Positions 1-12,539 of a DNA stretch of 64,000 nt are shown here, one piece after another. The position numbers and the translations under genes were made by a program. Each line of letters opens with the position of its first letter. Within the stretch, counting starts at the first letter, position 1. This DNA is from Acidobacteriota bacterium (GTDB taxonomy: Bacteria > Acidobacteriota > Vicinamibacteria > Vicinamibacterales > Vicinamibacteraceae): contig JADLFL010000016.1 of NCBI GenBank assembly GCA_020845575.1, positions 116,542 to 180,541 of the forward strand, read 5' to 3'. The notes below the pieces were generated by a model. That model was not told where the DNA came from. It was given only the letters and a program-made list of their open reading frames with translations, and did not search any database.

Positions 1-1
1 T

Positions 2-373
2 GCCTACGCCCGCTGGTTCCACCGGCACTCCCTGCACCACCACGTACACGACGCCGGCGTGTGGCGCCGGCGTCTCGAGCATCACGGCTTTGTCGTCGAC
101 CGCATGCGGCCCTACATGAGCCGCCGCGCTCACGCGCTGTTCGATCTCGCGCACTACGCGAGCGTGGCGAGGCTCGTGCGATGGCGTCTCACCGGACGAT
201 GGGTGGGCAATCCCGACGGGCCCGTGAATCGATGGTGGGAGCGACGGCTTGCGCGTCACGTCATCGACGACCCGGAGGAGGGTGCGTACCTGTTCTTCGA
301 GGCACACCGATCGCCTCGGACCGCGAGTTCGAGCGGCGCCCCGCCGAGCGGGGTCGGCACGCTCGTCCCGTAG
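2..373 (+). CDS. Partial C-terminus, probable class I SAM-dependent methyltransferase
   Basis: Open frame entering from the left edge and ending at the TAG at 371-373; the true start lies outside the window. The visible 123 residues include WRRRLEHHGFVV, then an Arg-rich helical stretch (ALFDLAHYASVARLVRWRL) and an acidic YLFFEAH strand. This resembles the last helix and strand of class I methyltransferases, where the final strand often reads like yllfeAr. The SAM-binding N-terminal half is not visible, so this rests on C-terminal resemblance only. The last 20 residues, after EAHRSP, are low complexity and lie next to the repeat tract downstream. A glycosyltransferase-associated or other unknown protein is possible. 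Confidence 0.45.
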   Translation, partial: AYARWFHRHSLHHHVHDAGVWRRRLEHHGFVVDRMRPYMSRRAHALFDLAHYASVARLVRWRLTGRWVGNPDGPVNRWWERRLARHVIDDPEEGAYLFFEAHRSPRTASSSGAPPSGVGTLVP

Positions 374-450
374 CGCGCGTGGAGCATCCGGTGTTCGACA
401 CAGCCCTTCAGTTCCGCCACGGCCAGCGTCGTCACGACGAGCAGGAACGA

Positions 451-622
451 GAGCGCAAAGCGCGACGGTCGAGTACTGGAGACTCGTCCTGCAGGCGTGT
501 CGACGGAGATTCCAGTCCGGAGGCCGAGCGCAAAGCGCGACGGCCGAGCAGTGGAGCGTCGTGGTGCCAGGCTGTCGGGGGGATTCGAGCCCGAAGACCG
601 AGCGCGAAGCGCGATGGTCGAG
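451..622. repeat. Three degenerate ~74-bp tandem repeat units
   Basis: A 23-bp core (GAGCGCAAAGCGCGACGG then TCGAG) occurs at 451-473, 526-548 and 600-622, a spacing of about 75 bp. Between cores the sequence is also related (a TGGAG...TCGT...GCAGGC...TGTCG pattern), so whole units are repeated rather than just cores. Each core has a small GCGC/GCGC inverted repeat. The tract fills most of the gap between the partial gene and tRNA-His. No gene is credible here. Confidence 0.75.
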
Positions 623-665
623 GGCCTGAAGACGCCCACCCACATCCAACTCGCCAAAGGCGAGT

Positions 666-741
666 TGGGGTGGGTGAGGGGATTCGAACCCCCAACATCC
701 GGAGCCACAGTCCGGCGCTCTGCCCTTGAGCTACACCCACC
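666..741 (-). tRNA. tRNA-His (GTG)
   Basis: Read on the minus strand, the acceptor stem GTGGGTG pairs with CACCCAC, the anticodon arm CCGGA-CT-GTG-GC-TCCGG gives anticodon GTG, and the T arm has TTCGAAT in its loop. A C at the plus-strand position 741 gives the extra 5' G (G-1) typical of tRNA-His, opposite a C73 discriminator. A 3' CCA is encoded at 668-666. All arms are intact, so it should be functional. Confidence 0.96.
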
Positions 742-882
742 GTGCACGGTGTCCCGGCGCGTCCACGTACGCCGGTGCAGCACACGAGTATAGCACCCGC
801 CGCCGGTCCGTACGCTTCACGTTTCCTGCCCCCGGGCCGAATACCGGAACAGCGCCATGCGGTCGGCGCGGCCGGAGCATTG

Positions 883-3096
<2,214 letters not shown>

Positions 3097-3100
3097 ACGC

Positions 3101-4813
<1,713 letters not shown>

Positions 4814-4834
4814 GCGGGACGACAGTTTACCGCG

Positions 4835-4942
4835 CCGGCAACCGGTTACCGCGCCGGCAACCGGCAATCGGCAACCGGCAACCGGTCACACGGCAGATGC
4901 GGTGGCCCTACCGGTTGCCCGTTGCCCGTTGCCCGTTGCCGG
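4835..4942. repeat. GGCAACC/GTTGCC interspersed repeat array
   Basis: Runs of CCGGCAACCGG units on the left and of CCGTTGCC units on the right form a large imperfect inverted repeat between glnS and the universal stress gene. The same units recur at nine or more other intergenic places in the window. The array ends two bases before the stop codon of the stress gene. No gene is present. Confidence 0.85.
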
Positions 4943-4944
4943 AT

Positions 4945-5463
4945 TCACGCTTCCGCGATGCTGCCCTCGTCCTGCTCCGACGCCGCCACCCAATCGGGGG
5001 ACGTCGCGCGCAGCGTGTGGTGCGGAACGGTCATCACGGGGCAGGGCGCCATGCGGACGACGCGGTCCGCAACGCTGCCGAGGACCAGCCGCCGCACCGG
5101 ACCGTAGCCGTGCGAGCCCACGACGATGAGATCGGCGCTGTGCGTGGCCGCGTACTGGGCGATCTCACGCGCCGCGGGGAGGCCCGCCACGACCACGCGC
5201 GTGACGTGCGCGAGGCCGGTCGTGGCCGCCTCCGTCCGGTTCGCCAGCATGCGCTCGGCTTCCGCCATGCTCTCCTCTTGCAGAGCAGAGAAGTCGAGCC
5301 CCGGCGCTTCAACGCTCCAGGCCTGCTGCCTGGCATCGGGAATCACGTGCAGCACGTGCAGACGGCTGCCGTGAAACCTCACCAGATCGCACGCCACGCG
5401 CAACGCATCGTCTGACGTATCACTGAAGTCGACGGCGGCGACGATGGTGTTGAAGACCGACAT
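4945..5463 (-). CDS. Universal stress protein (UspA family)
   Basis: Single-domain Usp of 172 residues, predicted cytoplasmic. Start ATG 5463 is fixed by a strong AGGAGGT immediately upstream (5474-5468). The N-terminus FNTIVAAVDFSDTSDDAL carries the Asp that contacts ATP, and the nucleotide-binding signature G-x2-G-x9-G-S is present at G116, G119 and G129-S130, so an ATP-binding Usp is likely. The fold ends with the PVMTVPH strand and a roughly 25-residue acidic tail (SPDWVAASEQDEGSIAEA). Exact role unknown; Usp proteins are commonly induced by starvation or stress. An open frame upstream to 5601 lacks Usp similarity. Confidence 0.93.
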   Translation of the reverse strand: MSVFNTIVAAVDFSDTSDDALRVACDLVRFHGSRLHVLHVIPDARQQAWSVEAPGLDFSALQEESMAEAERMLANRTEAATTGLAHVTRVVVAGLPAAREIAQYAATHSADLIVVGSHGYGPVRRLVLGSVADRVVRMAPCPVMTVPHHTLRATSPDWVAASEQDEGSIAEA

Positions 5464-5650
5464 GGGCACCTCCTGGACGGCCGGGATGAACCCGACACCC
5501 GCGGCTGTCGAATCGATGTGCAAGGAGAGTGCCGCGCCGCTCGGCAGCGTGCATCGGGATCTTTGCGTCCCATCGCCCGGCGCCGTGCGACTGGTGTGCA
5601 TTTCCTCGCAACACGAGGGGAATTTTCTCCTCTCGGGCGGGCAGCGGGCC

Positions 5651-5682
5651 CCGGTTGCCCGTTGCCGGTTGCCTGTTGCCGG
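5651..5682. repeat. GTTGCC repeat next to the ROK gene start
   Basis: Four GGTTGCC/CGTTGCC/CTGTTGCC units end only 14 bases before the ROK gene ATG, where a ribosome-binding site would normally be. No Shine-Dalgarno sequence is seen in the remaining gap. Confidence 0.8.
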
Positions 5683-5696
5683 ACTACATTGTCCGC

Positions 5697-6704
5697 ATGC
5701 AGCTCATCGCGGGCATCGATCTCGGCGGCACGGCCGTCAACTACACGCTCATCGACCTCGACGGCCGGTTCCTCATCGAGGACCTCTGCGAGCATCCGGC
5801 ACGCAGCGTCGAGGGGCCTGACGTCTGCCTCCAGCAGATCGTCGACGGTCTCGCAATCGCGGCAGGGAAGGCGGGCGTGGCCGCGGACGACATCATCGCC
5901 GTCGGCCTCGACACGCCGGGACCCGCGAGTGCGACCGGCGTGCTGAGCGCGAAGGGCTCCACCAACTTCGTCCATCCGGAATGGGCGGGCTTCGACCTGC
6001 CCGGCAACCTGACGCGACTTCTGAAGCGACCCGTCAGTTATCTCAACGACGGTAATGCCGGGGCGCTGTGGGGGCACTTCAACATCTTCGGCCGCGCGCC
6101 GGCCACGTCGGTCTCCGCCATCGTCGGCACCGGTCTCGGCGGTGGGGTCATCGTCGACGGGCGGGTGGTCACCGGACGTGCGGGATTCGGTGGCGAGTGC
6201 GGCCACGTGCTGATCCCCACGCAGCGCATCGCCGGACTCGAGACAGTGGACCCGCACTGCAACTGCGGGCGCATCGGCGATCTCGAATCCGTGTGCTCGC
6301 TCACCGCCATACGCAACACGTTGCTGCCGGCGTTCCTGGCGAAGTATCCGGGCCATGAACTGGCGTCGCTCGACGTGCGTGACGCCGCGAAGAAGGTGCG
6401 TGGCCTGGCCGAGCGCGGCGACGCGATGTGCCTCGACATCTTCCGCGCGCAGGCGCACGCTCTCGGACTCTTCTTCGATCAGATGGTGAACGTCTTCGAC
6501 CCCGACGCGCTCATCGTCGGCGGTGGGGCGATCGAGGCCTCGCCCGAGTTCCAGGCGTGGTTCCTCTCGGAGATCCGTGCGGGCATGCCCGTGCAACGCG
6601 AGGAGCAGGCGGACATCCCGCTCCGCATCATGCCCAACGGCGACACCGCCGGCGCGCGCGGCGCCGCAATCGAAGCGTTGCGGCTGGTATCGGCGCGCGG
6701 TTGA
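5697..6704 (+). CDS. ROK family sugar kinase / transcriptional regulator-type protein
   Basis: Likely a cytoplasmic hexose kinase (glucokinase or fructokinase-like), 335 residues. The phosphate-binding loop is AGIDLGGTAVNYT at 4-16, the catalytic Asp is D118 in LNDGNAGAL, and the second phosphate loop is GTGLGGG. The ROK metal site region reads ECGHVLIP...DPHCNCGRIGDLES; the usual CxCGxxGCxE is altered to CNCGRIGDLE, one Cys short, so zinc binding may be weakened. There is no N-terminal HTH, arguing for an enzyme rather than a NagC-like repressor. The start is ATG 5697; the longer frame to 5529 is translated repeat. It converges with the next gene, with four bases between them. Confidence 0.9.
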   Translation: MQLIAGIDLGGTAVNYTLIDLDGRFLIEDLCEHPARSVEGPDVCLQQIVDGLAIAAGKAGVAADDIIAVGLDTPGPASATGVLSAKGSTNFVHPEWAGFDLPGNLTRLLKRPVSYLNDGNAGALWGHFNIFGRAPATSVSAIVGTGLGGGVIVDGRVVTGRAGFGGECGHVLIPTQRIAGLETVDPHCNCGRIGDLESVCSLTAIRNTLLPAFLAKYPGHELASLDVRDAAKKVRGLAERGDAMCLDIFRAQAHALGLFFDQMVNVFDPDALIVGGGAIEASPEFQAWFLSEIRAGMPVQREEQADIPLRIMPNGDTAGARGAAIEALRLVSARG

Positions 6705-6708
6705 CGCT

Positions 6709-7920
6709 TCAGATCTTCAGGAACAGCTTGCGCTGGTACATCCAGTAGAGCGTGAGCCAGTACACCGCCAGCACCGCCACGCCTTCCACGAACGGGGCGG
6801 GGCCTGTGCCGAACGTCTCGAAGATGCCCTGACCGAGGTGCGTCCTGAACGACGAGGCGATGAAGCGTTCCCACAGGTGCGCGATCACGTACGCGGCGAT
6901 CGAATTCAGGCCGATCACCACCAGCGGGAACGCCCATCGCCGCCAGCCCCTGACGTCGATCACCCAGGAGAAGCCCGCGAGCAGCAGGAAGCAGAGCCCG
7001 CCGCTGAACAGCGTCCACGCGGGCGTCCAGATGCGCTTCACGATCGGGTTGATACCGATGACGTGCAGCAGGACGCCGGCTGCCACCAGCGCCGCGCCTG
7101 TCACCAGCAGCCAGCGCAATGGCACGCGCGGTGACGCCGCCCGCAGTTCGCGTCCCGCCAGCAGCCCGAGGATCATCGTCCCCAGCGTGGGGATGAAACG
7201 GAGCGTGAGGTAGCCGCCGCGGTTCGCGATGAGGGGTTGCTCGCGCGGGAACAGGTTCAGGAACCATGTGTCGAAGGCATGACCCGCGTTGGCGTTCTTG
7301 TTCCAGTGCGCCATGAAGCCGGAGTAGTGGTGCGCCCAGTCCGCGGGCACGCCGACAGACGCGAAGTCGTACGACGGTCCGGCCACCGGATAGAGCGCCC
7401 ACAGCAGCCAGTAGCCGCCGAGGACGACTCCGAGCGCGATCCAGATCCGCCGCGTGGACTGCGTGGCCAGCAGGAACAGGAACGGATAGCCAAGGCCGAT
7501 CTGCGACAGCGTGTCCTCGAAGGTGAAGTTGGTCTGCTGCCGCCCGACCGATCGCAGGAAGACGCCAAGCGCGACGAGGATGAGCGACCGCCAGACTGCG
7601 TGCGTGAACGCTTTCGCGAATCCGTCGGTGGCGACGCGACGCGAGAAGGAGTACGCCAGCGCCACGCCCACGAGCAGCGAGAAGGAGGGCTGGATCAGGT
7701 CGTGCAGCGAGGCGCCCGCCCAGGCGACGTGCGATTGGTGGTACGCGAGGACGCCAATCGCCCAGCTTCCGGGATACGCCGCGGCCACCTGCGCGAGCCG
7801 CAGGACCTCCGCCATCATCAGGAACATCACGAAGCCGCGATAGGCGTCCACGGCGACGTTGCGCACGGTCGGCGTGGTGGTGCCAGCGGCGGGGGGCAGG
7901 TCGGCGGCGGCCTCGGACAT
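6709..7920 (-). CDS. Multi-pass membrane acyltransferase-like protein (DUF5009 / HGSNAT-like)
   Basis: 403 residues with roughly ten hydrophobic helices, predicted inner-membrane. The N-terminus [21 protein letters not shown] matches the opening of the heparan-alpha-glucosaminide N-acetyltransferase/DUF5009/NagX group, in which R-G-F starts the first helix. A conserved-looking loop with [26 protein letters not shown] carries His residues near the proposed active site. The family is proposed to acetylate sugars across the membrane, but most bacterial members are uncharacterised. The adjacent convergent ROK kinase fits amino-sugar metabolism loosely. ATG 7920 starts the conserved region; the intergenic gap to the divergent oxidoreductase is 57 bp. 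Confidence 0.82.
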   Translation of the reverse strand: MSEAAADLPPAAGTTTPTVRNVAVDAYRGFVMFLMMAEVLRLAQVAAAYPGSWAIGVLAYHQSHVAWAGASLHDLIQPSFSLLVGVALAYSFSRRVATDGFAKAFTHAVWRSLILVALGVFLRSVGRQQTNFTFEDTLSQIGLGYPFLFLLATQSTRRIWIALGVVLGGYWLLWALYPVAGPSYDFASVGVPADWAHHYSGFMAHWNKNANAGHAFDTWFLNLFPREQPLIANRGGYLTLRFIPTLGTMILGLLAGRELRAASPRVPLRWLLVTGAALVAAGVLLHVIGINPIVKRIWTPAWTLFSGGLCFLLLAGFSWVIDVRGWRRWAFPLVVIGLNSIAAYVIAHLWERFIASSFRTHLGQGIFETFGTGPAPFVEGVAVLAVYWLTLYWMYQRKLFLKI

Positions 7921-7977
7921 GGCGCAAGCGTAGTCCAGGTGGATGCGCCGCGGCGCAGGTCAGTTACGCTATGTCAC

Positions 7978-9171
7978 ATGCGGCACCACACCGTGACGAT
8001 GCTCGGGGCTGGCCTGATCGGCGAGTTCTACACGCGGACGCTGCACGCGCAGCGGAGCCGCGATCGCGTGGGTGTCATCTACTCGCGCCAGCCGTCGCGC
8101 GCGGCGGAGGTCGCGCGGCGGTGGAACATCCCGCACGCCGTCACCGACATGCGCAAGGCCATCGAGCATCCTGACACGTCGGTGGTGATCGTCGCGCTCC
8201 CGAATCACCTCCACGAGGAAGCCGTGACGATGGCGGCGCAGGCGGGCAAGGCGGTGCTGTGTACCAAGCCGCTCGGCCGCACCGCGGAGGAAGCGTGGCG
8301 CATGCTCCGCACCGTCGAACAGGCAGGCGTGTTCGCCGGATACCTCGAGGATCTCTGTTACACGCCGAAGACGCTCAAGGCCATTGCGTCAGTGCAGGAA
8401 GGCGCGGTAGGGGACGTCACGTGGGTGCGCGCACGTGAGGCACATCCCGGTCCGCACGCCGCGTGGTTCTGGGATCATCGGCTCACGGGTGGCGGCGCGA
8501 TCATCGACCTCGGCTGCCACTGCATCGAGATCATCCGCAGCTTCGTCGGCAAGGGGAACAGGCCGATCGAGGTGATGTGCTGGGCCGACACGCTGGTACA
8601 CCCCGTCGAGGCCGAAGACAACGCGATCGCGCTGGTGCGGTTCGAGTCGGGTGCGATGGGACAGTTCGAGGTGAGCTGGACGTTCCGCGGAGGCATGGAC
8701 CTGCGCGACGAGATCGCCGGCACGCGCGGCACGATCTGGCTGAATCACTTCCTGCGCACCGGCTACGAGATGTTCACCGCCGCGCGCCGGCAGGGGTACA
8801 TCGCCGAGAAGGCCGAGAGTGCCGACGGCTGGTTGTTCCCCGTGGGCGACGAGGTCTCCGAGCTCGGGTACGTCGACATGTTCACGGACATGTTCAACGC
8901 GCTCGAAGCCGGCAAGCCGCCGCGCGAGACGTTCTACGACGGCGTGGTGGTCAACGCGGTGATGGACGCCGCGTACAAGTCGGCCCGCAGCCGTCAGTGG
9001 ACGCCCATCGACATTCCCGAATGGCGCGGGAGCGGCTCCGGCAGGATCGACGTCGCGCCCGAGATGTTCGAAGGGCAGTTCGTCATCAAGCGCGAAGTGC
9101 TGCCCGATGGCCGCGCCAGGCTCATCCTGCGCAACCCGGCCACCGGGGACTTCTCCGAACGAATCAGATAG
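7978..9171 (+). CDS. Gfo/Idh/MocA family NAD(P)-dependent oxidoreductase
   Basis: 397-residue dehydrogenase. The Rossmann motif is [16 protein letters not shown] at 7-22. The usual EKP lysine motif appears as CTKPLGRT, and the catalytic region has [21 protein letters not shown] with the conserved Asp and His. The substrate is probably a sugar or inositol derivative and cannot be read from sequence. The start ATG 7978 directly precedes the nucleotide-binding strand; an open frame back to 7237 is the shadow of the previous gene. Its last eight bases overlap the convergent subtilase gene. Confidence 0.92.
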   Translation: MRHHTVTMLGAGLIGEFYTRTLHAQRSRDRVGVIYSRQPSRAAEVARRWNIPHAVTDMRKAIEHPDTSVVIVALPNHLHEEAVTMAAQAGKAVLCTKPLGRTAEEAWRMLRTVEQAGVFAGYLEDLCYTPKTLKAIASVQEGAVGDVTWVRAREAHPGPHAAWFWDHRLTGGGAIIDLGCHCIEIIRSFVGKGNRPIEVMCWADTLVHPVEAEDNAIALVRFESGAMGQFEVSWTFRGGMDLRDEIAGTRGTIWLNHFLRTGYEMFTAARRQGYIAEKAESADGWLFPVGDEVSELGYVDMFTDMFNALEAGKPPRETFYDGVVVNAVMDAAYKSARSRQWTPIDIPEWRGSGSGRIDVAPEMFEGQFVIKREVLPDGRARLILRNPATGDFSERIR

Positions 9172-10336
9172 GGCACTGCACCATGCCGCTGCCGACGTCG
9201 GCCACGTCGAAGGCGCCGGTGATGTCGTTGCGCACGCCGGACGCGATGAGCCGCGCCGTGAGTTGCGCGCCCGTCACGTCGCCGTCGGCGGCGAGCCGCT
9301 GCATCCACAACGCCGCCACGCCGGCCACGTGCGGGGTGGCCATGCTCGTGCCGCTCATTGCGACGAGCCCGCCCGTGTGCCGCGCCGACAGCACGCCCAC
9401 GCCGGGACCCGAGACGAGCACGTTCGTGTTGCTGAACGGTGCCACGCGGAACTTGCTGCCCTGGAGTCCGAGTGCGGCCACCGAGATCAGGCCCTCCGAC
9501 ACGGCGGGTGGACTGCAGGCGATCTCGAAGTCGGCGTTCTCGCTGCGTCGGCTCTCGTTCCCCGCGGCAGCGATGATGATGGTGGTCTGGCCGAACGGTT
9601 CCTGCGCCTTGACGACCGATGCCAGCCGCTCGAACAGCAGCACGTTCTGCCGATAGCCCTCCAGCGCCATCGTCGTCGCGAGATCGGCCGGCACGTTCTG
9701 CTCGTTGATCAGGTAGTCGACGAAGCCGGGGAAGTCGATGCCGAGCGACATCGAGATCACGTTGGCGCCTTCCTCGACCGCCCAGTTGATCGCCTTCAGG
9801 ATGGCGTCGCTGCCGCCGCCGCCCTGGTCGCCGAGCACCTTGCCGATGAGCGCCTTCTTCACGTTGCGCGCGATGCCGATGCGCGTGCCGTTCACGTCCT
9901 GCCCGAAGATCGTCCCCGCGCAGTGCGTCCCGTGGCCGTGCGTGTCGCCGTTGCCCTCGCCGGTGAAGTCCTCTTCCTGGACGTCGACGCCGGCAAACGC
10001 GGGATGACCGGCCGCGATGCCCGTGTCGAGGACGGCGACCACCACGTCGCTCCCGTCGAAAGGCGAGACGTCGGCCTTGACGGCAGAAATGCCCCACGCG
10101 GTTGTCGCGGCCGCCTGCGCGTCATCGTCCGCCTGAGGCACCGGTGCGATGAGACGCATCGGGATGACAGGCGCCACGGCCTTGACGCCTTTCTTGGCAG
10201 CCACGGCCCGGCTCGACCGCCGGTCCAGTTCGTCGATCTCGACCTTGACGGTCTCCGCGCCAGCAGACGCCGCACCAGCTCCGGATCCCCGTCGTCGCGT
10301 CGAGGATTCACGCAGGATGACGTACTTCTCCTTCAT
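9164..10336 (-). CDS. S8 family serine peptidase (subtilisin-like)
   Basis: 390-residue subtilase with an intact triad: Asp104 in AVLDTG, His135 in HGHGTHCAG, Ser331 in [12 protein letters not shown]; the oxyanion Asn is in AAAGNES. Start ATG 10336 is supported by GGAGGG upstream. No signal peptide is seen: the protein begins [10 protein letters not shown] and goes into an Ala/Gly/Arg-rich linker, so it is either cytoplasmic or exported by an unrecognised route. There is a propeptide-like stretch (about 1-80) but no clear I9 inhibitor domain. The segment between His and Ser carries an insertion around [21 protein letters not shown]. The C-terminus ends soon after the catalytic domain. Confidence 0.93.
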   Translation of the reverse strand: MKEKYVILRESSTRRRGSGAGAASAGAETVKVEIDELDRRSSRAVAAKKGVKAVAPVIPMRLIAPVPQADDDAQAAATTAWGISAVKADVSPFDGSDVVVAVLDTGIAAGHPAFAGVDVQEEDFTGEGNGDTHGHGTHCAGTIFGQDVNGTRIGIARNVKKALIGKVLGDQGGGGSDAILKAINWAVEEGANVISMSLGIDFPGFVDYLINEQNVPADLATTMALEGYRQNVLLFERLASVVKAQEPFGQTTIIIAAAGNESRRSENADFEIACSPPAVSEGLISVAALGLQGSKFRVAPFSNTNVLVSGPGVGVLSARHTGGLVAMSGTSMATPHVAGVAALWMQRLAADGDVTGAQLTARLIASGVRNDITGAFDVADVGSGMVQCPI

Positions 10337-10493
10337 GGATCGGCCCTCCCGGCGCCCTCGCGCCGCATCGTGTGTCCGTGTGCTCAGTGAAACGCTGGAC
10401 GCATCACGAGCGCACACGGCCCCGTCGCCCGCCTGCGCCTCACACTCTCCACGCCTGGAGGCACGATCCGTTTGTGAACCGGCGGTCGTGCGG

Positions 10494-10590
10494 TCGGGCC
10501 CGGAGGACCGACCCTACCTGTTGCCGCAGAGAGTGTGGGCCGACCGTGCTGCCACAGAGGGTAGGGCCGGCTCTCCGAGCCCGGCCCGTG
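10494..10590. repeat. Palindromic GGGCCGGCTCTCCGAGCCCGGCCC-type repeat
   Basis: In the 411-bp gap between the subtilase and the epimerase, GGGCCCGGAGGACCGACCC..TAC and GTAGGGCCGGCTCTC..CGAGCCCGGCCC halves occur in opposite orientation. Related copies lie near 15684, 24128, 28650 and 57545. The rest of the gap (10337-10493 and 10591-10692) holds nothing recognisable as a gene. Confidence 0.75.
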
Positions 10591-10692
10591 GTGGTGTCGC
10601 TGCTGCCACGGTGTCGCTGCCGGACCTTGTCCGGCGGCCAGTGATTCCCGCCCGCCTGATGAAATCCGGGGGCTCCACCGTTCGCGAGGGAC

Positions 10693-10724
10693 TGGTTGCC
10701 GGTTGCCGATTGCCCGTTGCCGGT
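10693..10724. repeat. GTTGCC repeat upstream of methylmalonyl-CoA epimerase
   Basis: Four GGTTGCC/GATTGCC/CGTTGCC units 24 bases before the epimerase start. Same family as at 4835, 5651 and 17621. Confidence 0.8.
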
Positions 10725-10747
10725 CCGTTTGTGTTCTGATCCGGGAC

Positions 10748-11209
10748 GTGTCGACCGACGTTCCGGGGTTCGTGTGCGTGGATCACGTGGCGGTGGCCGT
10801 GCCGCCGGGTGAGCTGGAGGCCCACGTGCGGCTGTACGCGGCGCTCGGGTTTGCCGAGATCCATCGCGAGGACGTTCGTGGCACCGATCAGGTCCGCGAG
10901 GTGCTGCTGCGCATGGGCGACGGGCCCAACTGCGTGCAACTGCTCGAGCCGTTGTCGCCGGACTCGCCAGTGGCGCGGCAACTGGAGAAGCAGGGCCGCA
11001 GGCCCGGCATCGCGCACCTTGCGTTCCGCGTCCACGACATCCACGCGGCCTTCGACGCCATGACGGCCGACGGCTTCCGCATCATCGACGCCGCGCCGCG
11101 GCGGGGATCGCGCGGCACGACCGTCTTCTTCGTCCATCCGAAGTCCACCGACGCGACGGCGCTCGGCTACCTCCTCGAAGTCGTGCAGGAAGGCACCAGC
11201 CATGCGTGA
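10748..11209 (+). CDS. mce: Methylmalonyl-CoA epimerase (VOC family)
   Basis: 153-residue vicinal-oxygen-chelate protein that would interconvert (S)- and (R)-methylmalonyl-CoA. Metal ligands typical of the family are present: His in CVDHVAVAV at the start, His in PGIAHLAFRV in the second half, and Glu in GYLLEVVQ near the end. GTG 10748 is chosen because it lies just ahead of the first conserved strand; the open frame back to 10703 is translated repeat, and no clear ribosome-binding site is visible. The stop overlaps the mutA ATG at 11202 by eight bases, and the mutase genes that follow give the substrate assignment. Confidence 0.9.
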   Translation: MSTDVPGFVCVDHVAVAVPPGELEAHVRLYAALGFAEIHREDVRGTDQVREVLLRMGDGPNCVQLLEPLSPDSPVARQLEKQGRRPGIAHLAFRVHDIHAAFDAMTADGFRIIDAAPRRGSRGTTVFFVHPKSTDATALGYLLEVVQEGTSHA

Positions 11210-12539
11210 GCGCGGCGCGCCGCTCGACGGCCCACTCGATCTGCGCGACTGGTTCCCTCCGGTGGAGACGGCGGACTGGCTGGCCGTCATCGAACGAGAC
11301 CTGAAAGGGGCGGATTACGAGTCACGGCTGGTCTGGCAGACCGACGAGGGAATCGCCGTCCAGCCGTTCCATCGCGCCGGCGGCAGTCCGGCTGTTGCGC
11401 CCGCTCTCGGGCGGAGCACGACGACACCGCCGATCAGCGCAGAGACGCCGCCCGACGCCATCCGTGGCGATCTGCTGCACGATGCCGGCGCCGACGCCGT
11501 GCAGGAACTGGCCTGGTCGCTGGCCGACCTCGTCGAACGCCTCCATCGCGCACGCACCGCCGGCACGCCGTTCGACGTTGCCGCCGGCGGCATCACGCTC
11601 GCCTTCGGGATCGGATCGGCGTACTTCGTCGAGATCGCCAAGCTCCGCGCCGCGCGTCTGCTGTGGGCCAACGTCGTGGCTGCGTTCGTCGGAGAGGATG
11701 CGGTACCGCCCGTGCGGATTCACGCACGCACGTCGCGCACGAATACCGGCGTGTACGACACGCCCCCCAATCTCCTGCGCGTCACCACCGAAGCGATGGC
11801 GGCCGTCATCGGCGGCGCAGACGGTCTGGAGGTCGAGGCGCACGGCTTCGCGCCGCACCTGGCAGACAACGTGCCGCGCATCCTCATCGAAGAGGCGCAC
11901 CTTGCCGCGGCGCCCGATGCGGCCGCCGGCTCGTGGTTCATCGAGTGGCTCACGGACGTGCTTGCGCGGAAGGCCTGGGCGCACTTCCAGACCATCGAGT
12001 CGGCTGGTGGTTACACGACAGCCGTCGAGGCAGGGATGCTCTCGTGCGAGGTGCAGGCGACGCGAGACGCGCGCATACGTGCCGTCGCGACGAGGCGCCG
12101 CACGCTCGTCGGCGTGAACGACTACCCGGATCTGACGCCATCGGGCCTGCCGCGCCGTAGTGCCGAAAGCGCGAAAGCGGGCCGGTGCCCGGTGCCCGAT
12201 GCCCGGTGCCCGGCAGAAGATGCCCTTGAACCTCTGAGACTCGCTGCGCCGTTCGAGGCGATTCGTGCGCGGACGGAACGGCACGCCGCGTCGACGGGAC
12301 GCACGCCTGTCGTTCACCTGCTCACGCGCATAGGCGACAGGCGGAGTCGAGCGCGGGCTGTCTTCTATCTCAACCTGTTGGGCTGCGCGGGCATGGCCAT
12401 CACGCAGGGCGATGCACTGCCTGAGCGCGCGGACCTCGTCATCCTGTGTTCGGTCGACACCGATGTGCATCTCGACATGCCGCTCGATGCTGTGACAACG
12501 CTGACCGCCTGGCAGGACCGCCTGGGGATGGCGCCGTGA
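11202..12539 (+). CDS. mutA: Methylmalonyl-CoA mutase small subunit
   Basis: Non-catalytic partner of the adenosylcobalamin-dependent mutase. The 445 residues begin [40 protein letters not shown], typical of the mutase TIM-barrel N-terminus, and continue with the [28 protein letters not shown] region of the barrel. The protein is shorter than usual (about 600) and lacks the Asp-x-His-x-x-Gly cobalamin motif, as expected of a small subunit with a degenerate C-terminal domain. Oddly, residues about 327-337 ([11 protein letters not shown]) are encoded by an interspersed repeat. Its stop overlaps the next start (GTGA). Confidence 0.92.
   Translation: MRERGAPLDGPLDLRDWFPPVETADWLAVIERDLKGADYESRLVWQTDEGIAVQPFHRAGGSPAVAPALGRSTTTPPISAETPPDAIRGDLLHDAGADAVQELAWSLADLVERLHRARTAGTPFDVAAGGITLAFGIGSAYFVEIAKLRAARLLWANVVAAFVGEDAVPPVRIHARTSRTNTGVYDTPPNLLRVTTEAMAAVIGGADGLEVEAHGFAPHLADNVPRILIEEAHLAAAPDAAAGSWFIEWLTDVLARKAWAHFQTIESAGGYTTAVEAGMLSCEVQATRDARIRAVATRRRTLVGVNDYPDLTPSGLPRRSAESAKAGRCPVPDARCPAEDALEPLRLAAPFEAIRARTERHAASTGRTPVVHLLTRIGDRRSRARAVFYLNLLGCAGMAITQGDALPERADLVILCSVDTDVHLDMPLDAVTTLTAWQDRLGMAP
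12182..12213. repeat. GGTGCCC repeat inside the mutA coding region
   Basis: Units GGTGCCC, GGTGCCC, GATGCCC, GGTGCCC run in frame through mutA and encode [10 protein letters not shown]. The same units stand between genes at 42325-42357. Reading frame is preserved on both sides, and the position lies between the barrel and the degenerate C-terminal domain. Confidence 0.8.

Noticed and set aside
451..622. CRISPR-like spacing of three 23-base repeats
   Set aside because: The spacers are themselves related to each other, so whole 74-bp units are repeated; there are no cas genes and the cores differ by base changes.
12170..12220. Frameshift or assembly error in mutA
   Set aside because: The frame is kept on both sides and the inserted units match a repeat family seen elsewhere, so an insertion of repeat DNA is the simpler explanation.
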